NCBI GenBank assembly: GCA_946615495.1
Contig: CAMOHY010000129.1
Coordinates: 1 to 6,472 of the forward strand
Direction: 5' to 3'
Source: an uncultured Clostridia bacterium
GTDB taxonomy: Bacteria; Bacillota; Clostridia; Christensenellales; Aristaeellaceae
Length of the DNA stretch: 6,472 bases
Shown: positions 1 to 5,748 of the stretch, in pieces
Position numbering within the stretch: the first letter of the stretch is position 1
Layout of the letters: each line of letters begins with the position of its first letter
Position numbers and translations under genes: made by a program
The notes under the pieces: model-generated
Told to the model about the DNA's origin: nothing
Databases searched by the model: none
Seen by the model: the letters and a program-made list of their open reading frames with translations, nothing else

Positions 1-2518
1 CCCGCATGGCCAGGTATTCCTTGTTGCTGCCCTGCACCACGGTGCTGTTGCCCTTAAGGATGGTCATGTTTTCATAAATTTCCTTGTCCTTTTCCAAATC
101 CAGGCCTTCATGCTGGGCGATGGAAAAGCGGTCCTTGCGCTCCCGCAGGTTGTAATGGCCCCAGTATTGGCCGTTTAAGTACACCACCACCGGCTTCCAG
201 GCCAGGGTCATCAAATCGGAATGCAGGTATTTATCCACCAGGGTGGACTGCACCACGTCGGCCACCCTGGTCCACACGCAGTCGTTGCCGGAATTGCGCA
301 GGGTGAAGGATTTATAGTATTCGTAATCCCGCTGGCCCTCAAACAGATTCACGTTGAAGTATTTTTCGCCCAAAGCTGCCTGGGCCCGGATTTTGAAGGA
401 TTTTTGGGGCATATCCAGGGAGTAGGCCCCCAGCAAATCCATTTTGATGCCCTGGGAAATGTAGGCTTCCCCGGTGGCGCAGCTTAAAATTTCCACATAG
501 CCCTGCCGGTCGTCCTTGCCAAAGGAGCGGTATACCGGCGTCAGGAAGGGCAGAATCAAATTTCCATTTTCATCCTGCTTGCGCACCACCGTATCCTCAG
601 GGTTTTTCCTGTTGCGGCTGCTGTGGTCCGGCTCCTCGCTGAGCAGGCCGGTGGTGGGGTTCCACAGCTCATAGGGGTCGCACACCAGGGACACCACGTC
701 CAGCGTGTGGTACAATTCCATAAAGAAGCTGGCGGTTTCCGTTTCCGAGGGCTGCAGGCCGGGCTGGAAGGCGCGGGCGCGAATGACCATGGTGCCTATG
801 ATCTCGATGGGCTCAGCGTACACAAAGCTGTTGTCCACCGTGGGGATGGACCCATCCGTGGTATAGCGGATGGTGGCGCCGGGCTCGGCGGAGAGGGCCA
901 CGGAAAGCTTGCCGTAGTACAGGCCGCTTTCATGGTCAAACTGCGGCCGGGCGCTGAAGCCCGTAAAGCCGGAGCCGTTGGCCGCTCCGGGCGTTGGCGC
1001 GTCATAATAAAAAAAGCCGCCCTGCCCCAGCGTCCTGCCGAAAGAAATATCCGTGGGGATTTCCGGCAGGTACAGCCTGTCCAGGATGAAGCCTGTGGCG
1101 TCGGACAGGGTCATCATTTCGCCGCCCAGATGGGCCAGCTTAAAGGAAGCCCTCAGGCGGGCGCCATTTTGGCCGGCGCCGGTGTAGCCATCCAGCATAA
1201 TCACCTTGTATTCCCCTGGGGAAATGGACGCTCCCTGGGGGAACGTCCATTTACGGGGCCAATTGATATTGTCGCTCAGCCCCCAGCCCGACAGGTCCCA
1301 TGACTGGGCGGAGGAGTTATACAGCTCCACAAAATCGCAGGGAGCCTGGTCCTCAAAGGGCTTGATGAGGTTGGCGGAGGACATGACTTCGGAAATATAC
1401 ACGCCGGTGGGGTTCAGGGCGCGGATGAATTGGTCCGCCCGGTTGGCCCCGGCCTGGTTGTTGGGCGCGCCGGGGGTGGGCAGGGTGAACGTTTTCCAAT
1501 TGCCTGTTTCATCCCGGCCGTAGCTCATATCCCGCCCTACGCCGGTAACCACCACCCGGTCTACCAATTCGCCCACCAGGGTGGAAAGCACGATGGTTTC
1601 TTCCTCGTTGCTGATGGAAAAATTGGTGTGGGGATAGCGGGTGCTTTCCTCCACCTTGTTTTTGCCGGAGCAGAACACGATGTAGTAGCCCCCGGCGGGA
1701 ATCACCGCGTCCTTGGGGAAGGGCCATTTGGCGGGCTTGGTTTCGTCGTCGGAAAGGGCGTAGTTGCCCAGCTTGATATCCTGGCTGCCCGCGTTGTGCA
1801 GCTCCACCCAATCGGAGAAATCGCCGTCCTCATCCCTTAGGCCGGATTTGGGGGAGGGCACCACTTCATTGAGCATGAGAACGCCGGGCTCCACCACGAA
1901 GGCGGCCAGGTAGGCATCGTGGCCCTCCAGGGTGTTGGGATAGCCGGGCGAATAAAAGAAGGTCTTTTCCCATTCGTCCTTTTCATTGCGGGCATAGCTT
2001 TCATCGCTGTTCAGGGTGGGCACCTTCACGCTGTCGATGGAAATGCCGCTTTCATCGAACAGGTACACCGTTTCGCCCAGGGAACTGAGCTTGAATTTGG
2101 CGTGGAAAGCGCCGTGGGGATCGTCCCTGTTCACTCCGTCGCAGAACACCACCACGTAGCCGCCGGCGGTCAGGTTCACATCCGGAAACAGGAAAATGAT
2201 GCGGTCCGACCGGTCGGACAAGCCTACGCCCTTCAAATTGATGGACGTGTCCAGGGTGTTATGAATTTCCACCCAATCGCCGAATTTGCCCGTTTCGTCG
2301 GGGTAGGCGGAGGCGTTGTCCATCATCACTTCGGACAGCTCCAGGCCCGCGTGGGTGGACAAATTGCCGGAGGCGGACACGTTCACCGCCTTGTAGGTGG
2401 GCGTTTTGGGCATAACGAGCACAAAGAGAACGAGCAGCGCCGCCAGCGCGATGAGCAGCGGCAGGCGCACATCCTTCTTATTGGATTTGCGGCGGCGGTT
2501 GCGCCGGGAATCTGCCAT
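1..2518 (-). CDS. Membrane-anchored protein with three lamin-tail domains, a chitobiase-like domain and a CotH kinase domain (C-terminus cut by window edge)
   Basis: An uninterrupted frame of 839 codons runs from ATG at 2518 off the left edge. A basic N-terminus (residues 1-18) precedes one hydrophobic segment (about 19-37), so it is probably a signal anchor with everything else outside. Three lamin-tail-like beta domains follow at about 58-197, 212-353 and 371-513. Each opens with a 'SEV' or 'NEV' strand, carries a core motif (GDWVEIHN at 80, SDWVELHN at 235, CDFVELYN at 394) and a later 'LSD', and ends in PGYPN, PGAPN or PGAAN. Residues 534-600 resemble the chitobiase/hexosaminidase C-terminal domain (PGATIRYTTDGSIPT). 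From about 603 a CotH kinase-like domain begins: PQKSFKI near 704, LFEGQ, RNSGND near 741, and NGQYWGHYNLRE near 782. CotH proteins are atypical kinases; Bacillus CotH phosphorylates spore coat proteins. The metal-binding and remaining kinase motifs would lie beyond the edge. A surface or adhesion role is inferred; the substrate is unknown. The ATG has a strong Shine-Dalgarno sequence. Confidence 0.9.
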   Translation of the reverse strand, partial: MADSRRNRRRKSNKKDVRLPLLIALAALLVLFVLVMPKTPTYKAVNVSASGNLSTHAGLELSEVMMDNASAYPDETGKFGDWVEIHNTLDTSINLKGVGLSDRSDRIIFLFPDVNLTAGGYVVVFCDGVNRDDPHGAFHAKFKLSSLGETVYLFDESGISIDSVKVPTLNSDESYARNEKDEWEKTFFYSPGYPNTLEGHDAYLAAFVVEPGVLMLNEVVPSPKSGLRDEDGDFSDWVELHNAGSQDIKLGNYALSDDETKPAKWPFPKDAVIPAGGYYIVFCSGKNKVEESTRYPHTNFSISNEEETIVLSTLVGELVDRVVVTGVGRDMSYGRDETGNWKTFTLPTPGAPNNQAGANRADQFIRALNPTGVYISEVMSSANLIKPFEDQAPCDFVELYNSSAQSWDLSGWGLSDNINWPRKWTFPQGASISPGEYKVIMLDGYTGAGQNGARLRASFKLAHLGGEMMTLSDATGFILDRLYLPEIPTDISFGRTLGQGGFFYYDAPTPGAANGSGFTGFSARPQFDHESGLYYGKLSVALSAEPGATIRYTTDGSIPTVDNSFVYAEPIEIIGTMVIRARAFQPGLQPSETETASFFMELYHTLDVVSLVCDPYELWNPTTGLLSEEPDHSSRNRKNPEDTVVRKQDENGNLILPFLTPVYRSFGKDDRQGYVEILSCATGEAYISQGIKMDLLGAYSLDMPQKSFKIRAQAALGEKYFNVNLFEGQRDYEYYKSFTLRNSGNDCVWTRVADVVQSTLVDKYLHSDLMTLAWKPVVVYLNGQYWGHYNLRERKDRFSIAQHEGLDLEKDKEIYENMTILKGNSTVVQGSNKEYLAMR

Positions 2519-2526
2519 GGGATGAT

Positions 2527-2533
2527 CCTCCTT
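2527..2533 (-). promoter_or_regulatory. Shine-Dalgarno of the lamin-tail/CotH gene
   Basis: AAGGAGG on the minus strand, 8 bases before ATG at 2518. It is a near-perfect match to the 16S rRNA tail at good spacing, and it fixes the start of this gene. Confidence 0.85.
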
Positions 2534-2585
2534 GAAAAAAACTGTATCTGCACGATGAAAGAAAAACGCGATAGGATGGCCCTGC

Positions 2586-2605
2586 GGCTTCCCCTGCGGG
2601 AGGCC
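2586..2605 (-). other. Leader hairpin in the 5' untranslated region of the lamin-tail/CotH gene
   Basis: On the minus strand GGCCTCCC and GGGAAGCC flank the tetraloop GCAG, giving seven of eight pairs with one C-A mismatch. It would lie about 12-32 bases into the transcript predicted from the promoter at 2624-2632. No U tract follows, so it is not an intrinsic terminator. It could stabilise the messenger or bind a regulator, but no known riboswitch or leader family was recognised. Confidence 0.4.
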
Positions 2606-2623
2606 GGAAAAGCGTCCGGAGAC

Positions 2624-2632
2624 ATTATAGCA
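2624..2632 (-). promoter_or_regulatory. Extended -10 promoter for the lamin-tail/CotH gene
   Basis: TGCTATAAT on the minus strand is a perfect -10 hexamer (2629-2624) with the extended TGn element. No good -35 is present at 16-18 bases, which is usual for extended -10 promoters. Transcription would begin near 2617, leaving an untranslated leader of about 100 bases. It suggests the gene can be expressed independently of the operon upstream. Confidence 0.7.
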
Positions 2633-2680
2633 TAAAAGAGCGCCGGAGAACATACGCAACTTTTGTCATTTCCGCAAAAG

Positions 2681-3268
2681 CTATTGAGCCCAGGAAAGGC
2701 GGCCCAGCAGGGAAAGAAACGCGTCCTCCCCGGCGTTGGGAATATAGAGGGAATAGGCGGCGGATTCGTTGGAAAGGTACACGCAGTGGGCGCCGCCCCG
2801 GCTGGAGAGCACGGCGGGCAGGTTCAGCACCGTTAAATCGCTGCGCAGCGACACGGACAGCCCGTCCCGCAGCAGCAGCGGCGCCGCGCTGGCGGGGCGA
2901 ACGGCGGTGATTTGCAAATCGTCATACTGCATGGTGACGATGCGCACGGTCTGCCCGTCGTGGGTGGTGTTGCCGCTTTGGCCGTTCACCGCGATATCTG
3001 GAAACATGGGCAGCGGCGCGCCGAATAGCTGGGCCAGGGCGTGAGCGTCGTTCATGGCGGCGGCCTGCATGCGGGTGACGGGCTCCTGCTCGTCCTGCAC
3101 CACGAAGCTGCCCTCCCGCGTGTCGGCGGGGGATTGCAGCAGCACCGCCGCGCAGTACACCAGGGCCATCATGAACAGGGAAAGCAGCAGGCTCAGCGCC
3201 CTTTGGACCCATTTATTTTTTGGTTTTTTTCTTTTTTCCGGCTGCTTTACCGGTCGTTTTTCCGGCAT
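2681..3268 (-). CDS. Unrecognised single-pass membrane protein with an extracytoplasmic domain (195 aa)
   Basis: I do not recognise this family. The ATG at 3268 gives 195 residues ending in TAG at 2681. The first 20 residues are very rich in Lys, Arg and Pro, and one hydrophobic segment follows (about 22-45), predicting cytoplasmic N-terminus and outside C-terminus. The remaining 150 residues show no known motif. They look like a mixed alpha/beta domain: a helix around residues 66-82 (TRMQAAAMNDAHALAQLFG), then alternating hydrophobic strands such as VRIVTMQY and LQITAVRP. The Cys at 39 is within the membrane segment and has Tyr at -1, so a lipobox is unlikely. AGGAGGAG lies about 10-12 bases upstream of the ATG. 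An in-frame TTG at 3331 would add 21 residues but would lie deep inside the preceding gene. The first 56 bases overlap the end of the 139-aa membrane protein, so translation is probably coupled. Function unknown. Confidence 0.75.
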   Translation of the reverse strand: MPEKRPVKQPEKRKKPKNKWVQRALSLLLSLFMMALVYCAAVLLQSPADTREGSFVVQDEQEPVTRMQAAAMNDAHALAQLFGAPLPMFPDIAVNGQSGNTTHDGQTVRIVTMQYDDLQITAVRPASAAPLLLRDGLSVSLRSDLTVLNLPAVLSSRGGAHCVYLSNESAAYSLYIPNAGEDAFLSLLGRLSWAQ

Positions 3269-3632
3269 GAAAGCGTTGCTCCTCCTCTTTCCGGCGTTTT
3301 TTCCATTCCTGAGCGGCCACGGCGCTGACAAGGGAAATAAGGATGCAGGCCAGGCACAGCGGAGGCATGAGCGAATACAAAATCAGGGGCAGACCGCCCA
3401 CGGGCAGGCACGCCGCCAGGGGATGCACCCCGCCCAGCGCCGCCCAGAAGGGCACGAGCGCCGCCGCCAGGGGCATGAGCACCCAGGCGCACAGCGCGCC
3501 CAGGCCCAGGCCCCAATCTCCTCCCGCGGAAAGGCAGAGCAGATACACGCCCTGCACCGCCGCCGCGGCGGCCAAAAGGACAAGGAAGCGAAAAACCGGC
3601 CTGTTTTCCGCCCGTGAACGCTGCTTTTTCAT
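3213..3632 (-). CDS. Unrecognised multi-pass membrane protein (139 aa)
   Basis: Family not recognised. The protein has a basic N-terminus (MKKQRSRAENRP), then hydrophobic segments at about 14-34, 40-64, 71-88 and 88-107, and a long charged tail (110-139) with many Lys. With four segments both basic ends would face the cytoplasm, agreeing with the positive-inside rule. I chose ATG at 3632, not the in-frame ATG at 3662. The 3632 start has AAGGA just upstream and lies 7 bases beyond the GTPase stop, whereas the 3662 start has no Shine-Dalgarno and overlaps the GTPase gene. It is very probably co-transcribed and translationally coupled with the GTPase. Its last 56 bases overlap the next membrane protein gene in another frame. 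No catalytic motif was seen; function unknown. Confidence 0.75.
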   Translation of the reverse strand: MKKQRSRAENRPVFRFLVLLAAAAAVQGVYLLCLSAGGDWGLGLGALCAWVLMPLAAALVPFWAALGGVHPLAACLPVGGLPLILYSLMPPLCLACILISLVSAVAAQEWKKRRKEEEQRFHAGKTTGKAAGKKKKTKK

Positions 3633-3636
3633 AGCA

Positions 3637-3641
3637 TCCTT
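3637..3641 (-). promoter_or_regulatory. Shine-Dalgarno overlapping the GTPase stop codon
   Basis: AAGGA on the minus strand shares its two A residues with the TAA stop of the GTPase gene (3642-3640) and lies 4 bases before ATG at 3632. This decides the start of the 139-aa membrane protein and points to termination-reinitiation coupling. The spacing is slightly short. Confidence 0.6.
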
Positions 3642-5547
3642 AAAAATCAAATATTCCGCCATCCAGGGCGCTGCGGGCGGCCAGGATGTACTTGGCCGTG
3701 TCCAGGGGGTTCACGCCCCGGCGCGGCATGGTTTCCTGCACGGTATCCGGCGCGTCCCGATAGCCAATCAGGCGGGCGGACATGCCGCCCCGGCCGCCGG
3801 TAAATTGCAGCAGGGTTTCGGAATAATCCAGGCTGGTGGCGGCGGGCAATTCCGCCCGGATGCGCAGCAGGCTTCCCGCCTGGGAGGAGGAAAGCATTTG
3901 CCCCCGCATGCGGTTGATATCGCCCATCACCCGGCCGCCGGCGCTCTTTGGCACCGTGATATGGGCCTCCAAAATGGGCTCCAGCAGCTTGGTGCCGCCC
4001 CGGCGCAGCCCGTCCATCACCGCCATGGGGGTGGCAACGATAAAATCCAGGGGATGGGTGTGGATTTCGTGGTGATTGCCGCCGGTGAGGGTGATGCGCA
4101 CATCCGTTACCTGCCAGCCCAGCATGCCCTGACGGAGAGCAAGCGGAATGGCTTTTTCCACCTGATGCTGGTAGCGCAGGGCAATATCCCGCGGGGCCAC
4201 CACGGAGCGGAATTCCACGCCGCTTCCCCGCGGCAGGGGCTCAATGAGCACCTTGATGACCGCCCAGCAGGGCTTGGGCATGGTATAGGCCACAAAGCCT
4301 TCGCAGGGGGATTCCACCGTTTCCCGGTAAATGAGCTTGGGCGGGGAAAAAACGCAGGGCAGGGAAAAGCGGCTTTTCAGCGTTTCGTCGATGATTTCCA
4401 GCTGCATTTTGCCCATGGCGCGAATGGTGGTTTCCCTGGTTTCCTCGTTGAAGGCGGCGGACAGGAGCGGGTCCTCCCCGGACAACTCCATCAGCGCCCG
4501 GCGCACCTCCTGTTCCCTGCCCTTTTCCAGGGGCGTCACCTGGGCGGAAAGCAGGGGCTCCCGCAGCGCGCCCAGCTCCATGGGCCGGGGCAGCAGCGCC
4601 CCATCGCCCAGCACCGTGCCCACGGGCAAATCGCCCAGGCCGTAGACCACGCCGATTTCTCCGGCGTTCAGCCGCCCGGTGTCCTGCCCCCGGCCATCCG
4701 GGGTCCAGAAGCGGATTTGGGTAATCTTGTGCTGGTTTTCCCCAACCGTGACGGCGTCCCGGTTTTGCAGCGCGCCGGAAAACACGCGCACGTGCACGCC
4801 CCGGCCCAGCAGCGCATCCTGGCTGGCGGCGTACAAAATGGCGCACAGCCGGCCGTCCTTGCTGGCCTTGGGTGGGGGCAGCAGGTCAATGATGGCGTCC
4901 AGCAGGGCGGGAATGCCCTCGTCCTTGAGGGCGGAGCCCCGAAGCGCCGGATAAGCGCGGCCCTGGGCCATGGCCTGCTGTAGTAGGGGAAAGAGCTTTG
5001 AAGGCGGATAAATCACGCCGTTTAAATAGTCCTCCGCCGCCTGATCGTTTTCCTCCGCCGCCAGGGCCATCATTTCCTCCGGGCTATCCAGAAAGGCGGC
5101 GGCTGGGGAAAGCAGGGCGCGAAATTCCTGAATTGCCCGGTCCGCGTCCGCCCCCTCCCGGTCGGTCTTATTGAAAAAAAGCAGGGTGGGCAATTGGGCC
5201 TTTTGCAATGCGCGGAACAGCACCTCGGTTTGCGGCTGCACGCCCTCCGCGGCGCTGACGATGAGCACCGCCCCATCCGGGGCCCACAGGGCCCGCTCCA
5301 CCTCGGCGGCAAAATCGCTGTGGCCGGGCGTGTCAATCAGGTTGATTTCCTCGCCCCGCCAGGAAAAATGGGCGCAGGAGGCCTGCACGGAAATGCCCCG
5401 CCGCCGCTCCACCGGCAGCCGGTCCGTATGCGCCGTGCCCGCGTCCACCGCGCCCCGCACCCGGATTGCTCCGGCGTGGGAAAGCAATTGTTCGCTGACG
5501 GTGGTTTTGCCCGCGTCCACGTGGGCAAAAATGGCGATGTTGCGCAT
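3640..5547 (-). CDS. Translational GTPase of the Tet(M)/EF-G family (ribosomal-protection-like EF-G paralogue)
   Basis: A complete 635-aa protein, close to Tet(M)-type length (about 640) and shorter than EF-G (about 690-700). GTPase motifs are intact: AHVDAGKT (8-15, P-loop), RGIS (50-53, switch I), DTPGHSDF (72-79), NKTD (126-129) and GSAL (204-207). Domains II (about 230-310), III (330-405), IV (405-525) and V (525-600) follow in family order, with EF-G-like patterns such as EPLPRGSGVEF, LLEPI and FTGGRGGMSARLIGY. Such proteins bind the ribosomal A site and hydrolyse GTP; Tet(M) relatives expel tetracycline. Here the domain IV tip reads GNHHEIHTHPLDF (490-502), nearer EF-G than Tet(M), so resistance is doubtful. 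Switch I has Ser where Tet(M) and EF-G have Thr; RF3 also has RGIS. A 35-residue tail after domain V ends in GGIFDF. Likely first gene of an operon with two membrane proteins. The start has GGGAG 4 bases and AAGGAG 12 bases upstream. Confidence 0.9.
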   Translation of the reverse strand: MRNIAIFAHVDAGKTTVSEQLLSHAGAIRVRGAVDAGTAHTDRLPVERRRGISVQASCAHFSWRGEEINLIDTPGHSDFAAEVERALWAPDGAVLIVSAAEGVQPQTEVLFRALQKAQLPTLLFFNKTDREGADADRAIQEFRALLSPAAAFLDSPEEMMALAAEENDQAAEDYLNGVIYPPSKLFPLLQQAMAQGRAYPALRGSALKDEGIPALLDAIIDLLPPPKASKDGRLCAILYAASQDALLGRGVHVRVFSGALQNRDAVTVGENQHKITQIRFWTPDGRGQDTGRLNAGEIGVVYGLGDLPVGTVLGDGALLPRPMELGALREPLLSAQVTPLEKGREQEVRRALMELSGEDPLLSAAFNEETRETTIRAMGKMQLEIIDETLKSRFSLPCVFSPPKLIYRETVESPCEGFVAYTMPKPCWAVIKVLIEPLPRGSGVEFRSVVAPRDIALRYQHQVEKAIPLALRQGMLGWQVTDVRITLTGGNHHEIHTHPLDFIVATPMAVMDGLRRGGTKLLEPILEAHITVPKSAGGRVMGDINRMRGQMLSSSQAGSLLRIRAELPAATSLDYSETLLQFTGGRGGMSARLIGYRDAPDTVQETMPRRGVNPLDTAKYILAARSALDGGIFDF

Positions 5548-5551
5548 ACAG

Positions 5552-5565
5552 CTCCCGCGCTCCTT
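5552..5565 (-). promoter_or_regulatory. Ribosome binding region of the GTPase gene
   Basis: Two purine motifs precede ATG at 5547 on the minus strand: AAGGAG (5565-5560), 12 bases away, and GGGAG (5556-5552), 4 bases away. The best sequence has long spacing and the nearer one short spacing. No alternative in-frame start codon lies between them, so the start call is firm. Confidence 0.55.
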
Positions 5566-5597
5566 CTTTTTTTCTGTGGCCGCGACCGCGACAGCCT

Positions 5598-5627
5598 ATT
5601 ATAGCATACCCCGGCCGCATCCGACAA
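5598..5627 (-). promoter_or_regulatory. Promoter of the GTPase operon
   Basis: TGCTATAAT on the minus strand (5606-5598) is a perfect extended -10. A partial -35 TTGTCG (5627-5622) lies 18 bases before the -10 hexamer. Transcription would begin near 5591, giving a leader of only about 44 bases. That is too short for the attenuator leader peptide known upstream of tet(M). Confidence 0.7.
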
Positions 5628-5669
5628 GGAGAAGGACGGATAATGTTACAATTTCTTTTCATTTTTATG

Positions 5670-5698
5670 TGGAAATGCCGATGGGGCTATGATATAAT
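5670..5698 (+). promoter_or_regulatory. Promoter of the CNNM-type membrane protein gene
   Basis: TGATATAAT (5690-5698) is an extended -10 with perfect hexamer TATAAT at 5693. TGGAAA at 5670-5675 matches the -35 consensus at four of six bases with a 17-base spacer. Start of transcription is expected near 5704-5706, inside the inverted repeat described separately. Confidence 0.7.
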
Positions 5699-5702
5699 TT
5701 GA

Positions 5703-5721
5703 AGGTACTTATAAAGTACCT
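5703..5721 (+). promoter_or_regulatory. Operator-like perfect inverted repeat at the transcription start
   Basis: AGGTACTT and AAGTACCT are exact reverse complements separated by ATA. The repeat begins 5 bases after the -10 hexamer, so it covers the expected start of transcription, the classic position for a repressor site. GTAC-containing palindromes of this kind fit winged-helix regulators, but no regulator gene is in the window and its identity is not known. As RNA it could instead form a short 5'-end hairpin. Confidence 0.55.
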
Positions 5722-5731
5722 ATTATGAAAT

Positions 5732-5748
5732 GGAGTGATTTTTACTTG
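5732..5748 (+). promoter_or_regulatory. Shine-Dalgarno and TTG start of the CNNM-type gene
   Basis: GGAGTGAT (5732-5739) stands before TTG at 5746-5748 with 6 bases between. An in-frame ATG at 5725 lies upstream but has no Shine-Dalgarno and would add only MKWSDFY. The TTG start gives MDTPIGG before the first membrane segment, as is typical of this family. Confidence 0.6.

Noticed and set aside
796..1015. Possible frameshift in the lamin-tail/CotH gene at a T7 run (1015-1009 on the minus strand)
   Set aside because: A short open frame begins here in another phase, but counting the seven T residues keeps the main frame intact (GFFYYDAPTPGA) and both sides are in phase with ATG at 2518.
623..2635. 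Several plus-strand open frames of about 100-240 codons across the left part
   Set aside because: They lie opposite the lamin-tail/CotH frame, which is open for 839 codons with recognisable domains. They show no recognisable motif.
2660..2680. CTTTTG / CAAAAG inverted repeat just after the stop of the 195-aa gene as a terminator
   Set aside because: The stem is only 6 base pairs, mostly A-T, with a 9-base loop and no following U tract.
3150..3160. Lipoprotein signal in the 195-aa protein (LVYC)
   Set aside because: Tyr at the position before Cys does not fit a lipobox, and the Cys lies in the middle of the hydrophobic segment.
3268..3331. Longer version of the 195-aa protein starting at TTG 3331
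   Set aside because: It would add 21 residues encoded within the upstream gene, and the ATG at 3268 has an AGGAGGAG motif upstream.
3343..4983. A 546-codon open frame on the plus strand opposite the GTPase gene
   Set aside because: It is antisense to a clearly coding GTPase with intact motifs, and its translation is low-complexity Gly/Ala/Gln/His-rich sequence typical of a shadow frame in GC-rich DNA.
3640..5547. Calling the GTPase a tetracycline resistance determinant
   Set aside because: Family membership is clear, but the YSPV-type loop is missing and there are no transfer genes or attenuator leader. Resistance cannot be claimed from sequence alone.
5333..5662. Open frames crossing the GTPase start and its upstream region
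   Set aside because: They overlap the GTPase coding region in the wrong frame or cross its promoter, and show no recognisable motif.
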